Assembly: GCA_002697705.1 (NCBI GenBank)
Contig: NZXL01000001.1
Coordinates: forward strand, 1-22,987
Direction of reading: 5' to 3'
Length of the DNA stretch: 22,987 nt
From: Methanobacteriota archaeon
GTDB lineage: Archaea; Thermoplasmatota; Poseidoniia; Poseidoniales; Poseidoniaceae
This document shows positions 1 through 7,976 of this stretch, piece by piece (the first letter of the stretch is position 1; the number at the start of each line of letters is the position of its first letter). The translations under genes and the position numbers were made by a program. The notes beneath the pieces were generated by a model. It worked only from the letters and a program-made list of their open reading frames with translations. It was not told the DNA's origin and made no database searches.

Positions 1-361
1 ATGTTTCAGGAGTGTGTTTATGTGGCCAACCGGAATTTCCCAGTAAAATCAGTGATATCATAGCATCACTAGCGGGTATGTCTTCATTAGAGTCAAAGTC
101 TGTCAATACACAGACATTCTTCATACTCATTGTGATAGATAAGTGGTCATTATTTTTCAATAATTTATTTGATATACACGAAAAGATGTCAATTTGAATC
201 TCGGGTGAGCCATCATTAGATCGAATAAATGGCTTTGTACTCGATAATTCAAGCCTCCAGTTGGGCGATTTACAAGCGATTTCGTATAGTAATTCCAAAC
301 CTCTTAATTCAGCAGATAATTTTTCTTCATCAACTTCTTTCTCCAAAACTAAGGGTCCCAT
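1..361 (-). CDS. Hypothetical protein, N-terminal part (3' end beyond window)
   Basis: The minus strand stays open from just after the upstream acyltransferase to the left edge, giving about 120 residues from an ATG at 361. The product begins MGPLVLEKEVDEEKLSAEL and is acidic, with alternating helix-like and strand-like stretches and no signal peptide or membrane segment in the visible part. I do not recognise a family. The frame remains open upstream to about 460, and the extra residues after the acyltransferase stop (IDVQWKRENIVLSVYTP) look protein-like, so a GTG at 382 or another non-ATG start is possible. It lies close behind the acyltransferase on the same strand and is probably co-transcribed with it. 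The C-terminus is not in the window. Confidence 0.6.
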   Translation of the reverse strand, partial: MGPLVLEKEVDEEKLSAELRGLELLYEIACKSPNWRLELSSTKPFIRSNDGSPEIQIDIFSCISNKLLKNNDHLSITMSMKNVCVLTDFDSNEDIPASDAMISLILLGNSGWPHKHTPET

Positions 362-411
362 TGGAGTATAAACGCTAAGCACAATATTTTCGCGCTTCCA
401 CTGTACATCAA

Positions 412-1197
412 TTATGGAGCTCCAAGATGTTGAATCGAGGTCATTAATTGGTCGGTAAATTTTCTATAGAGTGACGCCAGTTTAGCCTTTATCTCATGTT
501 CATCTTGTTCATTTAAGGATTTTAAATCATCAACGCTAACATTTCCACCTTTTGGATCTTCCAACCATTCCATCCATGTTATTCCTTTTCCGATATTTAT
601 GTGGACGGGTTTCCATAAGCGTGGTAGTTTGTGCTTTTGAGGAGACATCATTTCTCTTGTTCCATTTAGTGCTATTGGCATGACTACAGTTTCGGGGTAT
701 GATGCAGCAAGTCTAGCTACACCTGTTTTTCCTGGTAGAAGTAAAGGTGCTTCGGTTTTTTTGGAACGTGTGCCCTCAGGAAAAATACCTAATGCTCTTC
801 TTGCAGATAGTACATCTGCGGCAGATGATAGTGCTTGGTCTCCGCCTTCTTCCCTATGGGTTTTGATTTGACCAGTCATTTTCATAAATTGCCTAAGCCA
901 GAAATTTTTGAAATGACCATCCTTTGCAAGATAATGCGCTTTTCTTCGAGATGATGATATGATTAGTATTGGGTCGACGTGAGATAGGTGGTTAGCAGCC
1001 AAAATAGTTGGTCCGGATCTTGGAATATTATTGAGTCCAGTGGCCTTTATTCGAAGTATTCCTCTAATTAGAGGAGAAAAAATAAAACGGATAAAAGAGT
1101 AACCAGGAGTATTTGGGATGTTGCCATTATATGGCTTGATGTACCAATGTTGCTTCAATTCATTCCATGCCATCTCGAGGTCAGTTGAATTGGGCAT
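412..1197 (-). CDS. PlsC-family 1-acyl-glycerol-3-phosphate acyltransferase-like protein
   Basis: A 261-aa protein of the PlsC/LPLAT acyltransferase family, which transfers an acyl group to lysophosphatidate or a related acceptor at the membrane. The block I catalytic motif H-X4-D is H70 to D75 in NHLSHVD. The glycerol-phosphate-binding block is FPEGTRS at 139-145, and a block IV-like MPIALNGT lies at 173-180. Length and motif order are normal for the family. The N-terminal 50 residues contain a short hydrophobic stretch that may help it sit on the membrane. The start is ATG 1197, and AT-rich sequence at about 1225-1232 could hold a minus-strand promoter. Archaeal membranes are made of ether lipids, so the physiological substrate is uncertain; acyl-lipid enzymes are nevertheless known from marine group II genomes. 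The family is clear and the substrate is inferred. Confidence 0.88.
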   Translation of the reverse strand: MPNSTDLEMAWNELKQHWYIKPYNGNIPNTPGYSFIRFIFSPLIRGILRIKATGLNNIPRSGPTILAANHLSHVDPILIISSSRRKAHYLAKDGHFKNFWLRQFMKMTGQIKTHREEGGDQALSSAADVLSARRALGIFPEGTRSKKTEAPLLLPGKTGVARLAASYPETVVMPIALNGTREMMSPQKHKLPRLWKPVHINIGKGITWMEWLEDPKGGNVSVDDLKSLNEQDEHEIKAKLASLYRKFTDQLMTSIQHLGAP

Positions 1198-1323
1198 ATT
1201 GTCTACTGAAAATCAATCCCCTTTGATAATTACCACTGATTAAAGTAATTTTTTTCGTTTTTGATAGGTTCTGTATTTGTTTCGAACACGAAATTTCAAA
1301 TCACATTCAAAAGAGCAGTTGTC
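1198..1323. promoter_or_regulatory. Divergent intergenic region between acyltransferase and secreted protein genes
   Basis: This 126-base gap separates two divergent genes and must carry both promoters. It is AT-rich, with TATA-like runs around 1225-1232 (read on minus) and 1240-1258 (read on plus). The rightward gene has an in-frame TTG at 1261, but the ATG at 1324 starts a clean signal peptide, so the gap is taken to end there. No operator-like palindrome is evident. Confidence 0.35.
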
Positions 1324-2577
1324 ATGAGCGAGCATGATTCTAGCCTTTTTACTCGCACTTCGACCGTGTTTGTGATTTTTTTATTATCGTCAATTATCAT
1401 TTCACCTAGTGTTATGGCTCAATCTGACTGGCAAGAAGATGGTTGGTTGACGTCCTCTCTAGCCCAAGAGAGGTTAGATAATGGTGACGAATTTGGTTGT
1501 TATGGTGTGCCAGGTCTTTCTTGGAACGCAGATCCAGGTGCAGTCGCAACTGAATGCCGCCAGTATATTGAGAATCGCGTTTCTGCAAATCGTTGGGGTG
1601 AGTCGCCAATTTCCACATACACCCCGGACTCACTATTACAGTATCAACATCAGATTATTTCTGAGAATGGATTTATGGTTCATGGAGATAATACAAACCT
1701 AGAAGATACTGCTTGGCATTCTTCGAATGATACACCTGTCGATATGCTTGATTGGTATAATCTTGGTAGAAGAGGTGGTAGCCTTGAACAGATTATCGGT
1801 TCTAAGCAACAGGTGGAAGATGCAGTTGATGAGGGTGGATTGGTTAATCTTTATTGGATTGGTAGAGTAAATGATGCTACTATAAGGCACGACAAGGATA
1901 TTGAACAATACATAAGTGAGGAAGCAGATGCTTGGCTTACTACTTGGGGCCAAGCATGGTCATACTGGAGTGCAAGTAAATGCTATGAACTCGACTACTC
2001 GATAAGCCAAGTTGAGCAAAATTTTGTACTATCCTTTGAGTCATTGATAACTGAACAGTGTACCGGTGTAAATCCAGATAGATGGAATGTACCTCTAACT
2101 TGGGCTTTTGATGTCAAGGATTCTCAGATTTTATCAATAATTGATTCAAATGGGGAAATGGAAAACATTTCAAAAATACGTCATACAAAAGAGGGATATA
2201 CACATAATCAGGGTCAATATTTACACATCAGTGTGGTAAATGGTAATAGGGTTAACATTACTTTGACCAGTGATGATTATGATATTGTTGAGATGACTGA
2301 ATTTTGGAACAATCATAGTGCTGCAATAACTATTGCAGCGCACGAAACAACAGACTTATTCAAGTGGTCAAAGAGATTTGTAGATCAGGAAAACCTTGTA
2401 TTTACTTGGCTAGTTATTCCAAGGCCAGCGGAAAGTCAGTCACCTTGGATTCCATATGTTGCATTCACAATAGGTGTCGGAGTAATCATTACTATGCTAT
2501 TAGTGTTGAAAAATGAAGGAATCGGCCCACTCGCAAAAAGTAAAAATCATCTTGATACAATAAGTGAAGCCGAATAG
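1324..2577 (+). CDS. Secreted protein with C-terminal membrane anchor, unknown function
   Basis: A 417-aa protein from ATG 1324. Residues 1-32 form a signal peptide: a short N-region, then the hydrophobic core VFVIFLLSSIIISPSVMA, with probable cleavage after MAQ or nearby. The body is rich in Trp, Asp, Asn and Ser, as in folded extracellular proteins. It has four cysteines (in EFGCYG, TECRQ, SKCYE and TEQCTG) that could form two disulphides. Near the C-terminus one transmembrane helix (IPYVAFTIGVGVIITMLLVL) precedes a cytoplasmic tail of about 24 residues, so the topology is type I, with the body outside the cell. I recognise no catalytic motif or domain. The frame extends upstream to a TTG at 1261, but that start would put 21 residues before the signal peptide and is less likely. 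trpS follows 72 bases downstream on the same strand. Confidence 0.8.
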   Translation: MSEHDSSLFTRTSTVFVIFLLSSIIISPSVMAQSDWQEDGWLTSSLAQERLDNGDEFGCYGVPGLSWNADPGAVATECRQYIENRVSANRWGESPISTYTPDSLLQYQHQIISENGFMVHGDNTNLEDTAWHSSNDTPVDMLDWYNLGRRGGSLEQIIGSKQQVEDAVDEGGLVNLYWIGRVNDATIRHDKDIEQYISEEADAWLTTWGQAWSYWSASKCYELDYSISQVEQNFVLSFESLITEQCTGVNPDRWNVPLTWAFDVKDSQILSIIDSNGEMENISKIRHTKEGYTHNQGQYLHISVVNGNRVNITLTSDDYDIVEMTEFWNNHSAAITIAAHETTDLFKWSKRFVDQENLVFTWLVIPRPAESQSPWIPYVAFTIGVGVIITMLLVLKNEGIGPLAKSKNHLDTISEAE

Positions 2578-2649
2578 ATGGCCACTTTCACTCAATAATA
2601 AGCGAAGCCTTCATGGCTGATTGGTCTGCCCACGATGTGAGGCTATTCT

Positions 2650-4035
2650 ATGGGAGGGGGAGATGTTAAGATTGACCCTTGGAGTAGTAACCAATCTACA
2701 GATTATTCTAGAATTATCGAACAATTTGGTCTTTCATCTATGGATAAAGTTCAGGTTAACGAACCATCTAAACTCCATCGCAGAGGAATAATTTTTGCTC
2801 ACAGAGACTTAGATGTTGTATTAGATGCTAAGAATTCCGGTGATAATTTCGGTGTGCTAACCGGCCTTATGCCAAGTGGAAAAATGCACATGGGGCATTC
2901 TATGGTTATTGAACAAGTAAAGTGGTTTCAAAAGCAAGGCGGAGATGTAACCATAGCGGTGGCTGACTTGGAAAGTCAGGCTACACGTGGTGTTTCACTT
3001 TCAAAGGGTAGAGAAATTGCACTGCAAGAATATATTTCTAATTATGCTGCATTAGGATTGGATCCTGAAAAAACTCAAGTATATTTTCAATCGAGTAGAC
3101 CAATAGTCCAAAGACTTGGATTCCAACTGGGTAAAAGAACCAATCTTAATGAATTTGAATCAATTTATGGATTTTCAGGAGACACAAACTTAGCTCATGT
3201 TCAAGCTCCAATGGTGCAAGTAGGTGACATCTTACATCCGCAAACTGAAGAATATGGGGGATTGAGACCTATCGTTGTTCCTGTTGGCGTAGACCAAGAC
3301 CCACATCTTAGACTAACTAGGGGATTGGCTGCAAAAACCAATTGGTTCAATGTCAATGATGGTAAGAAATCAGGAGTTGTCATAGGACTTTCTATTCAGG
3401 AAGATAATGCCGAAATATTAGGACAACAGCCCAATGGGAGAGTTGACAAAGAGAAACTTGGAACCATTTTTGATGGAATCGTTTCTAGTTTGAGTGCTAT
3501 TGGATATTCCGATATAATTTCTAATCCCAAACACGGCACAGTAAATGTTCCAGGTGCTACATCAAAGGACAAAATTAGAATCCGCACCAAATTGCTAGAG
3601 TATGAGAGAGAACTAGGAGGAATGGGTCTTTTGGCACCCTCCTCAACATATCATCATTTTGCAGTTGGTTTGACTGGCGATAAGATGAGTAGTAGCAAGC
3701 CGAAAACAACAATATTTTTGGGCGATGAAATAGACCAAGTGGCCAAGAAGATCAAGAGAGCATATTCTGGTGGTCAATCCACCGTAGAAGAGCATAGGAG
3801 GCTAGGAGGTAATCCTGATGTGGATGTTGCCTATCAGTATATGATGTACTTTTTTGAAGATGATGATGACTTCTTGCAATCTATCAATTCTGATTATCGT
3901 GCAGGTAAGATTCTGGCAGGTGAAATGAAGCAATTGTGTATCGATAGAGCCACAGAGTGGCTTTCTGAATTACATGAAAAGCGTTCTCAAAATGAACACT
4001 TGATAAGTGAATTCCTTGCTTCAGATGCGATTTAA
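2650..4035 (+). CDS. trpS: Tryptophanyl-tRNA synthetase
   Basis: A class I aminoacyl-tRNA synthetase of 461 aa that charges tRNA-Trp in the cytoplasm. The HIGH-type signature is H80-M-G-H83 (in PSGKMHMGH) and the KMSKS loop is KMSSS at 345-349. VGVDQDPHLRLTRGLA at 212-227 is the TrpRS-specific motif after the Rossmann half, and it separates this protein from TyrRS. About 100 residues lie between that motif and the KMSSS loop, where compact archaeal TrpRS has only about 20. The text before the loop (APSSTYHHFAVGLTG) resembles, from memory, the longer haloarchaeal TrpRS. The start is ATG 2650 with GAGG about 8 bases upstream. The stop overlaps the convergent zpr1 stop in a shared TTAA at 4032-4035. 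Confidence 0.93.
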   Translation: MGGGDVKIDPWSSNQSTDYSRIIEQFGLSSMDKVQVNEPSKLHRRGIIFAHRDLDVVLDAKNSGDNFGVLTGLMPSGKMHMGHSMVIEQVKWFQKQGGDVTIAVADLESQATRGVSLSKGREIALQEYISNYAALGLDPEKTQVYFQSSRPIVQRLGFQLGKRTNLNEFESIYGFSGDTNLAHVQAPMVQVGDILHPQTEEYGGLRPIVVPVGVDQDPHLRLTRGLAAKTNWFNVNDGKKSGVVIGLSIQEDNAEILGQQPNGRVDKEKLGTIFDGIVSSLSAIGYSDIISNPKHGTVNVPGATSKDKIRIRTKLLEYERELGGMGLLAPSSTYHHFAVGLTGDKMSSSKPKTTIFLGDEIDQVAKKIKRAYSGGQSTVEEHRRLGGNPDVDVAYQYMMYFFEDDDDFLQSINSDYRAGKILAGEMKQLCIDRATEWLSELHEKRSQNEHLISEFLASDAI

Positions 4036-4628
4036 TCATTCTTGGAAAATACCGCAGGGTCTGGGCCAACAGGTAAACTCTCTAATTCAGCCTCAGTCAG
4101 GTCTCTTTCTGTTGCATTTTGGTCGATAATCATCGAGTGCCCATGTGGGTCAAGAAATTCTAAAGTCAACTTGATATCATCAGTACCTACATTTTCGATT
4201 TGAGATTTCATATCCTTCAGTCTAGTAATATCTTCATTGGAATCCTCATCATCTAAATCTCCTAGAACCATATCAATGATCTTGGTAAATCTATTCAAAA
4301 CGCCCTCTACATTAGAGACATATCCAGTTGAACTGCTTCCTGGATTGACCTGTAAATCTAGTTCCAGTATGCTGACAGTACAAGATGATGAACGTACAAT
4401 TCTAGATTTTAGTTGCTCTTCATTTTCTAAAATGAGTGTCCATCCACCTGCTTTTTTCCCTTCAGCTGGAATGAAATCAGTTTGCCTCCATCCACAACTA
4501 TGGCACATTACAGTAACTTGGGTATGTTCGCCAAAGTAGGGGATTTCACTGATATGAGCAATCATGTTCACTTCGCCCTGGCGAGAACAAATTGGACATG
4601 GAATGTCCACAGGTTTCTCTTCTATCAT
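4032..4628 (-). CDS. ZPR1-type zinc finger protein
   Basis: A 198-aa single-unit archaeal ZPR1 homologue. A C4 zinc finger at the N-terminus uses C11, C14 (CPIC), C42 and C45 (CHSC), followed by GWRQTDF. The roughly 27-residue gap between the Cys pairs contains the strand-rich IPYFGEHTQVTVM, and the downstream beta-rich domain includes SSCTVSILELDLQVNPGS. Eukaryotic ZPR1 has two such finger-plus-domain units and binds translation factor eEF1A; what the archaeal single-unit proteins do is not established. Its ATG overlaps the sepF stop in ATGA (4625-4628), which implies translational coupling as the second gene of that operon. Its stop overlaps the convergent trpS stop. The tail after about 120 is acidic. 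Confidence 0.88.
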   Translation of the reverse strand: MIEEKPVDIPCPICSRQGEVNMIAHISEIPYFGEHTQVTVMCHSCGWRQTDFIPAEGKKAGGWTLILENEEQLKSRIVRSSSCTVSILELDLQVNPGSSSTGYVSNVEGVLNRFTKIIDMVLGDLDDEDSNEDITRLKDMKSQIENVGTDDIKLTLEFLDPHGHSMIIDQNATERDLTEAELESLPVGPDPAVFSKND

Positions 4629-5248
4629 AGCCTTCGCCTGCCAAGTTCTTCTGCACTAGCGGCAAAAGCTTCCATTTCGATTCCTTTTAGTCCACGGCAT
4701 CCAGGAGGTAAAAGCATTAACCTGCTATCTGTAATTTGAATTATTTGACCTCCAAGGTCTCCCTCGATGAAGGTGTGAAGTTGATTAATTGCTGAAGAAA
4801 ATTCAGTTTCTCTTTTGACTAATCTATTCATTTCTACTATTGCAGCATGTCCATCAGACAGCCAATTTAGTAGCGTAGGGCATCCTGTGATATCATTTAG
4901 AACTGCTCTGTGAACAACTAAACCAGAATTGGTTTCTTTGATCGGGGGGTTAGGGTATAATTTTTCAAGGTCATGATAAATTAAACCACTAGGTGCTGCA
5001 GGCTTTTCTTTAGTGTTAGACATGCTCGGCATTTCGAAGGTGTTCAATCCCTCGGTATCTTCTTGAGAGTTTGATTTTATTTCCTTTTTGAGAATTTTAT
5101 CCGCTTTTGCAAGACTATCCAAATCCGGCATCTCTGGAATATTAGCATTTGAAAATGCATCCAGTGAGGATTGTGCATCATCTTTTTCGACGCCCTTTTT
5201 CTTCCTCATATTTTCACCTGAAAGGTAGCGCTTCAAGAATACTCCCAT
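4625..5248 (-). CDS. sepF: Archaeal SepF-like cell division protein (FtsZ membrane anchor)
   Basis: The C-terminal domain (about residues 108-180 of 207) matches the SepF/DUF552 pattern. It has VVHRAVLNDITGCPTLLNWL, then a GHAAIVEMNRLVKRE strand-turn where canonical SepF has GnivIv. A helix follows, then GDLGG and a final strand RLMLLPPG where SepF has GGDi and vtPsg. SepF dimers tether FtsZ to the membrane in many archaea and Gram-positive bacteria. The proposed start, ATG 5248, gives MGVFLKRYLSG, a short amphipathic helix like the SepF membrane-targeting sequence. A flexible acidic linker of about 80 residues follows. An alternative ATG at 5209 has a better ribosome site (GGTG) but would lose the helix; a TTG lies at 5251. 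The gene overlaps zpr1 by four bases and is divergent from psmB. Confidence 0.8.
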   Translation of the reverse strand: MGVFLKRYLSGENMRKKKGVEKDDAQSSLDAFSNANIPEMPDLDSLAKADKILKKEIKSNSQEDTEGLNTFEMPSMSNTKEKPAAPSGLIYHDLEKLYPNPPIKETNSGLVVHRAVLNDITGCPTLLNWLSDGHAAIVEMNRLVKRETEFSSAINQLHTFIEGDLGGQIIQITDSRLMLLPPGCRGLKGIEMEAFAASAEELGRRRL

Positions 5249-5365
5249 CAAATCAACTGTAAGAGGTGATTTTTACGACCATTGGTCTGCCGCCATTTCG
5301 TGGGGTTGAAATACAATCACGGATAGGGGAAATCGCACCAATGTTCAATAGGTGTCGATTACAGC

Positions 5366-5371
5366 GAGGAG
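5366..5371 (+). promoter_or_regulatory. Ribosome binding site of psmB
   Basis: GAGGAG lies five bases before the ATG at 5377 and only two before the ATG at 5374. This favours 5377 as the start. It also argues against the in-frame upstream extension to 5266, whose first codons encode no recognisable propeptide. Confidence 0.6.
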
Positions 5372-5376
5372 ATATG

Positions 5377-5997
5377 ATGAATGCAGAAGCAAATGTTGTC
5401 AAGACAGGAACCAGTACGATAGGTATTACTTTCAAGGGTGGAGTGGTTGTTGGAGCAGACCATAGGGCTACCATGGGCCATTTCATCGCTAACAAAAGTG
5501 TTCAGAAGTTATTCAAAATAGGCGAAAACCTAGCATTAACAACCGCGGGATTAGTTGGACACGCCCAATCTCTGTCTCGTACACTTTCTGCTGAAGTCGC
5601 CCTTTTTGAACTACGAAGGCAGCAACCTATGACTGTTAAAGGTGCAGCGACACTAACTGCAAATATCCTTTCTGGAAGACCGCATTGGGTCCAATTGCTT
5701 ATTGTTGGTGTTGACCCAGATGGCAGCCACGTATACTCAATAGATTCAGCTGGAGGATCAATCCCTGACAAATATTGTGCTACTGGTTCAGGTTCTCCTT
5801 ACATGTATGGTGTCCTTGAAGATGGATTTAAGGATAACATGACCGAGACCGAAGCATTGAAATTAGCGGCTCGCTCCCTTCACGCATCGGGGCAGCGTGA
5901 TGCAGCCTCCGGTAACGGAATGGATTTGGCTGTAATCACTGCTAAAGATGGTTATGTACAAGTCTCCCAAGACCAAATCAAGAAACTACTTTCTTGA
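5377..5997 (+). CDS. psmB: Proteasome beta subunit (catalytic)
   Basis: The catalytic beta subunit of the archaeal 20S proteasome (206 aa), an N-terminal nucleophile threonine protease. An 11-residue propeptide (MNAEANVVKTG) precedes the catalytic threonine in G-TSTIGITFKGG; self-cleavage after the glycine would expose Thr1. In mature numbering D17 (in GADHRAT) and K33 (in SVQKLF) are present. The downstream GSGSPYMYG and RDAASGNGMDLAVI segments supply the remaining active-site residues. All expected catalytic residues are therefore intact. The start is chosen by the GAGGAG ribosome site; ATG 5374 would add one Met. It is divergent from sepF and precedes aCPSF1 by 74 bases, a pairing I recall from other archaea. 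No alpha subunit is in the window. Confidence 0.95.
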   Translation: MNAEANVVKTGTSTIGITFKGGVVVGADHRATMGHFIANKSVQKLFKIGENLALTTAGLVGHAQSLSRTLSAEVALFELRRQQPMTVKGAATLTANILSGRPHWVQLLIVGVDPDGSHVYSIDSAGGSIPDKYCATGSGSPYMYGVLEDGFKDNMTETEALKLAARSLHASGQRDAASGNGMDLAVITAKDGYVQVSQDQIKKLLS

Positions 5998-6009
5998 GTT
6001 TATTTTCCC

Positions 6010-6021
6010 GCAGTTCGCTGC
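6010..6021 (+). other. Small TTCG-loop hairpin between psmB and aCPSF1
   Basis: GCAG-TTCG-CTGC can fold into a four-base-pair stem with a UUCG tetraloop. It lies 12 bases after the psmB stop, just behind a T-rich run (TTTATTTTCCC, about 5999-6009). It could be a transcript-end or processing element, or chance. The stem is short and there is no following poly-T tract. Confidence 0.25.
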
Positions 6022-6071
6022 ATTGTGTCAAGTGCACATTGTTGTCTGAGTTGTGGACTTGAGGTTTAATT

Positions 6072-7976
6072 ATGCGCCTTACATTTAAAGAACTAAAAGA
6101 TGAGATATCTAAGATTGTACCTAAGTCGATTGAATATTCAGTTGAGTTGGAAGCAGGAAACATTGCAATTGTTACAACTGAGCCCCTTAAGTTCGGTGGC
6201 GGAGATGGACTAGTTGGAAAAATCGCCAAGAAAATCCGTAGAAAGATAAAGATTAGACCAGATAAGTCTATTGTAAAACCAGAACTTGAGGCTAAAGCAA
6301 TAATTGAGTCTCTAATTCCTGAAACAGCAGAACTAACTCAAATCTATTTCGATGGTTGTTTTAGTGAAGTAATAATTCAATGTCAAAAACCAGGCGATGC
6401 AGTTGGCCGAAGGGGGGCGATTGTTGCTGAGATTAGAGATAAAACCGGTTGGGTGCCTATAGTTGAAAGGACGCCACCTATCTTTTCCAAGACTGTTCAT
6501 GATATCAGAGGATATAGAAATGCGAATGCAGATGAGCGTCGTAAATTATTGAAAGATTTCGGATTGAATATGCATAGGCCTACTCGTCCAGGTGCATCAT
6601 GGGCTAGAGTGACCGCATTAGGCTCATATCGTGAAGTCGGTAGGGCTTGCCACTTTGTGACAACAAATGAATCAAGAATTATGATCGATGTTGGGGTCAA
6701 CATCGCATCTGTTACTGACCCAATGCCATTCTTTACAGCACCTGAAGCACTTCCTTTGGAAAAACTCGATGCTGTAGTTTTGACTCACTCACATCTAGAT
6801 CATGCTGGAATGTTACCTGTTTTATTCAAGTATGGATACCGTGGACCTGTATATTGTACCCCCCCGACTCGTGATTTGATGCTTATTCTACAATCGGACT
6901 ACATCAAGGTCAGTGGAGCTGAAGGCAGAAGTCCTGCATACGACATGGAGGATATCCGCACATGTATGAAGCATGTAGTGGATGTTGATTGGGGAGAAAC
7001 TACAGATATATCTCCAGATGTAAAATTGACATTTTCCAATGCAGGTCATATCCTTGGTTCTTCAGCAGTACATTTGCATATTGGTGAAGGTAAGCACAAT
7101 ATTGTATTTAGTGGAGATCAAAAGTATGAGAAATCTTGGTTATTCGACGCAGCAAATACAAGATTTCCAAAGGTGGAGACATTGGTTATTGAGTCGACTT
7201 ATGGCGCATCAGGAGATTATCAACCATCTCGACAAGAAGCAAATCAGGAATTACAAGATATCGTTACAAGAACAATTCAAAGAGGCGGTAAATTGATTTG
7301 TCCAGTTTTCGCAGTGGGTAGGAGTCAAGAAGTTATGATTGCAATAGATGAATTATTTAGATCTGGTACAGTGAAGCCTGTACCTGTTTGGCTTGATGGT
7401 ATGATTCAGGAAGCAACAGCAATTCACTCATCCCACCCTGATTACCTTACCAGCAGTCTTAGAAAATCTCTACTTCAGGACGATGGAGAAAATCCATTCA
7501 CAAGTGAATGGTTTAGGCCAGTTAAGGGCCGAGAACTTCGTGAAAGTATACTCATGGATACATCTCCTTGTATTGTTCTTGCAACATCAGGAATGTTGAA
7601 TGGCGGCCCAGTTATGGAGTATTTCAAGAATTGGGCTCATGAAGAAAGAAACTCTCTTTGTTTTGTAGGATATCAGGCTGAAGGTACACTTGGAAGAAGA
7701 CTGCAAAAAGGATTTGGAGAAGTACCTATGGTTATTGATGGTAAAACTGAAATCGTCAAGGTCGGTTGTGAAATGGTTACGATCGATGGTTTTTCAGGAC
7801 ACTCCGATAGAAGGCAACTGCTGGAATTTGTAGACCAATTACATCCTAAGCCTAAGAATATAATTTGTCATCACGGTGATTATCACAAGTGCAACGAACT
7901 TGGACATACTCTTAGAGAGAGATACAAGTGTCGTACCTATGCTCCAAAGAATCTTGAAACTGTTAGATTACTTTAA
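6072..7976 (+). CDS. aCPSF1 (FttA) beta-CASP ribonuclease / transcription termination factor
   Basis: A full-length (634 aa) archaeal homologue of CPSF73. Two N-terminal KH-like domains occupy about 1-145, with GLVG near 46-49 and GRRG at 112-115. The metallo-beta-lactamase core follows: HSHLDH at 239-244, AGHILGS with H326, and SGDQ with D349. The beta-CASP region starts with VIEST (E374). C-terminal motifs are FSGHSDR (H587) and HHGDYHK (600-606). All zinc ligands are present, so it should be an active endo/5'-3' exonuclease. In methanogens this protein cleaves nascent RNA downstream of U-rich tracts and terminates RNA polymerase. The start is ATG 6072 behind GAGGT. It follows psmB on the same strand and abuts the convergent gene at 7977 with no spacer. 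Confidence 0.95.
   Translation: MRLTFKELKDEISKIVPKSIEYSVELEAGNIAIVTTEPLKFGGGDGLVGKIAKKIRRKIKIRPDKSIVKPELEAKAIIESLIPETAELTQIYFDGCFSEVIIQCQKPGDAVGRRGAIVAEIRDKTGWVPIVERTPPIFSKTVHDIRGYRNANADERRKLLKDFGLNMHRPTRPGASWARVTALGSYREVGRACHFVTTNESRIMIDVGVNIASVTDPMPFFTAPEALPLEKLDAVVLTHSHLDHAGMLPVLFKYGYRGPVYCTPPTRDLMLILQSDYIKVSGAEGRSPAYDMEDIRTCMKHVVDVDWGETTDISPDVKLTFSNAGHILGSSAVHLHIGEGKHNIVFSGDQKYEKSWLFDAANTRFPKVETLVIESTYGASGDYQPSRQEANQELQDIVTRTIQRGGKLICPVFAVGRSQEVMIAIDELFRSGTVKPVPVWLDGMIQEATAIHSSHPDYLTSSLRKSLLQDDGENPFTSEWFRPVKGRELRESILMDTSPCIVLATSGMLNGGPVMEYFKNWAHEERNSLCFVGYQAEGTLGRRLQKGFGEVPMVIDGKTEIVKVGCEMVTIDGFSGHSDRRQLLEFVDQLHPKPKNIICHHGDYHKCNELGHTLRERYKCRTYAPKNLETVRLL

Noticed and set aside
2613..2669. 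18-codon open frame with one Trp (MADWSAHDVRLFYGRGRC) overlapping the trpS start, a possible Trp leader peptide
   Set aside because: It has a single tryptophan codon, no terminator/antiterminator hairpins and no ribosome site. Archaeal trpS attenuation of this kind is not established.
5266..5376. In-frame upstream extension of psmB by about 37 codons
   Set aside because: The extra residues resemble no proteasome propeptide, and GAGGAG sits at the right distance only for the ATG at 5377. It would also overlap the divergent sepF promoter.
7039..7296. 85-codon frame inside aCPSF1
   Set aside because: It is a +1 shadow of a fully conserved catalytic region.
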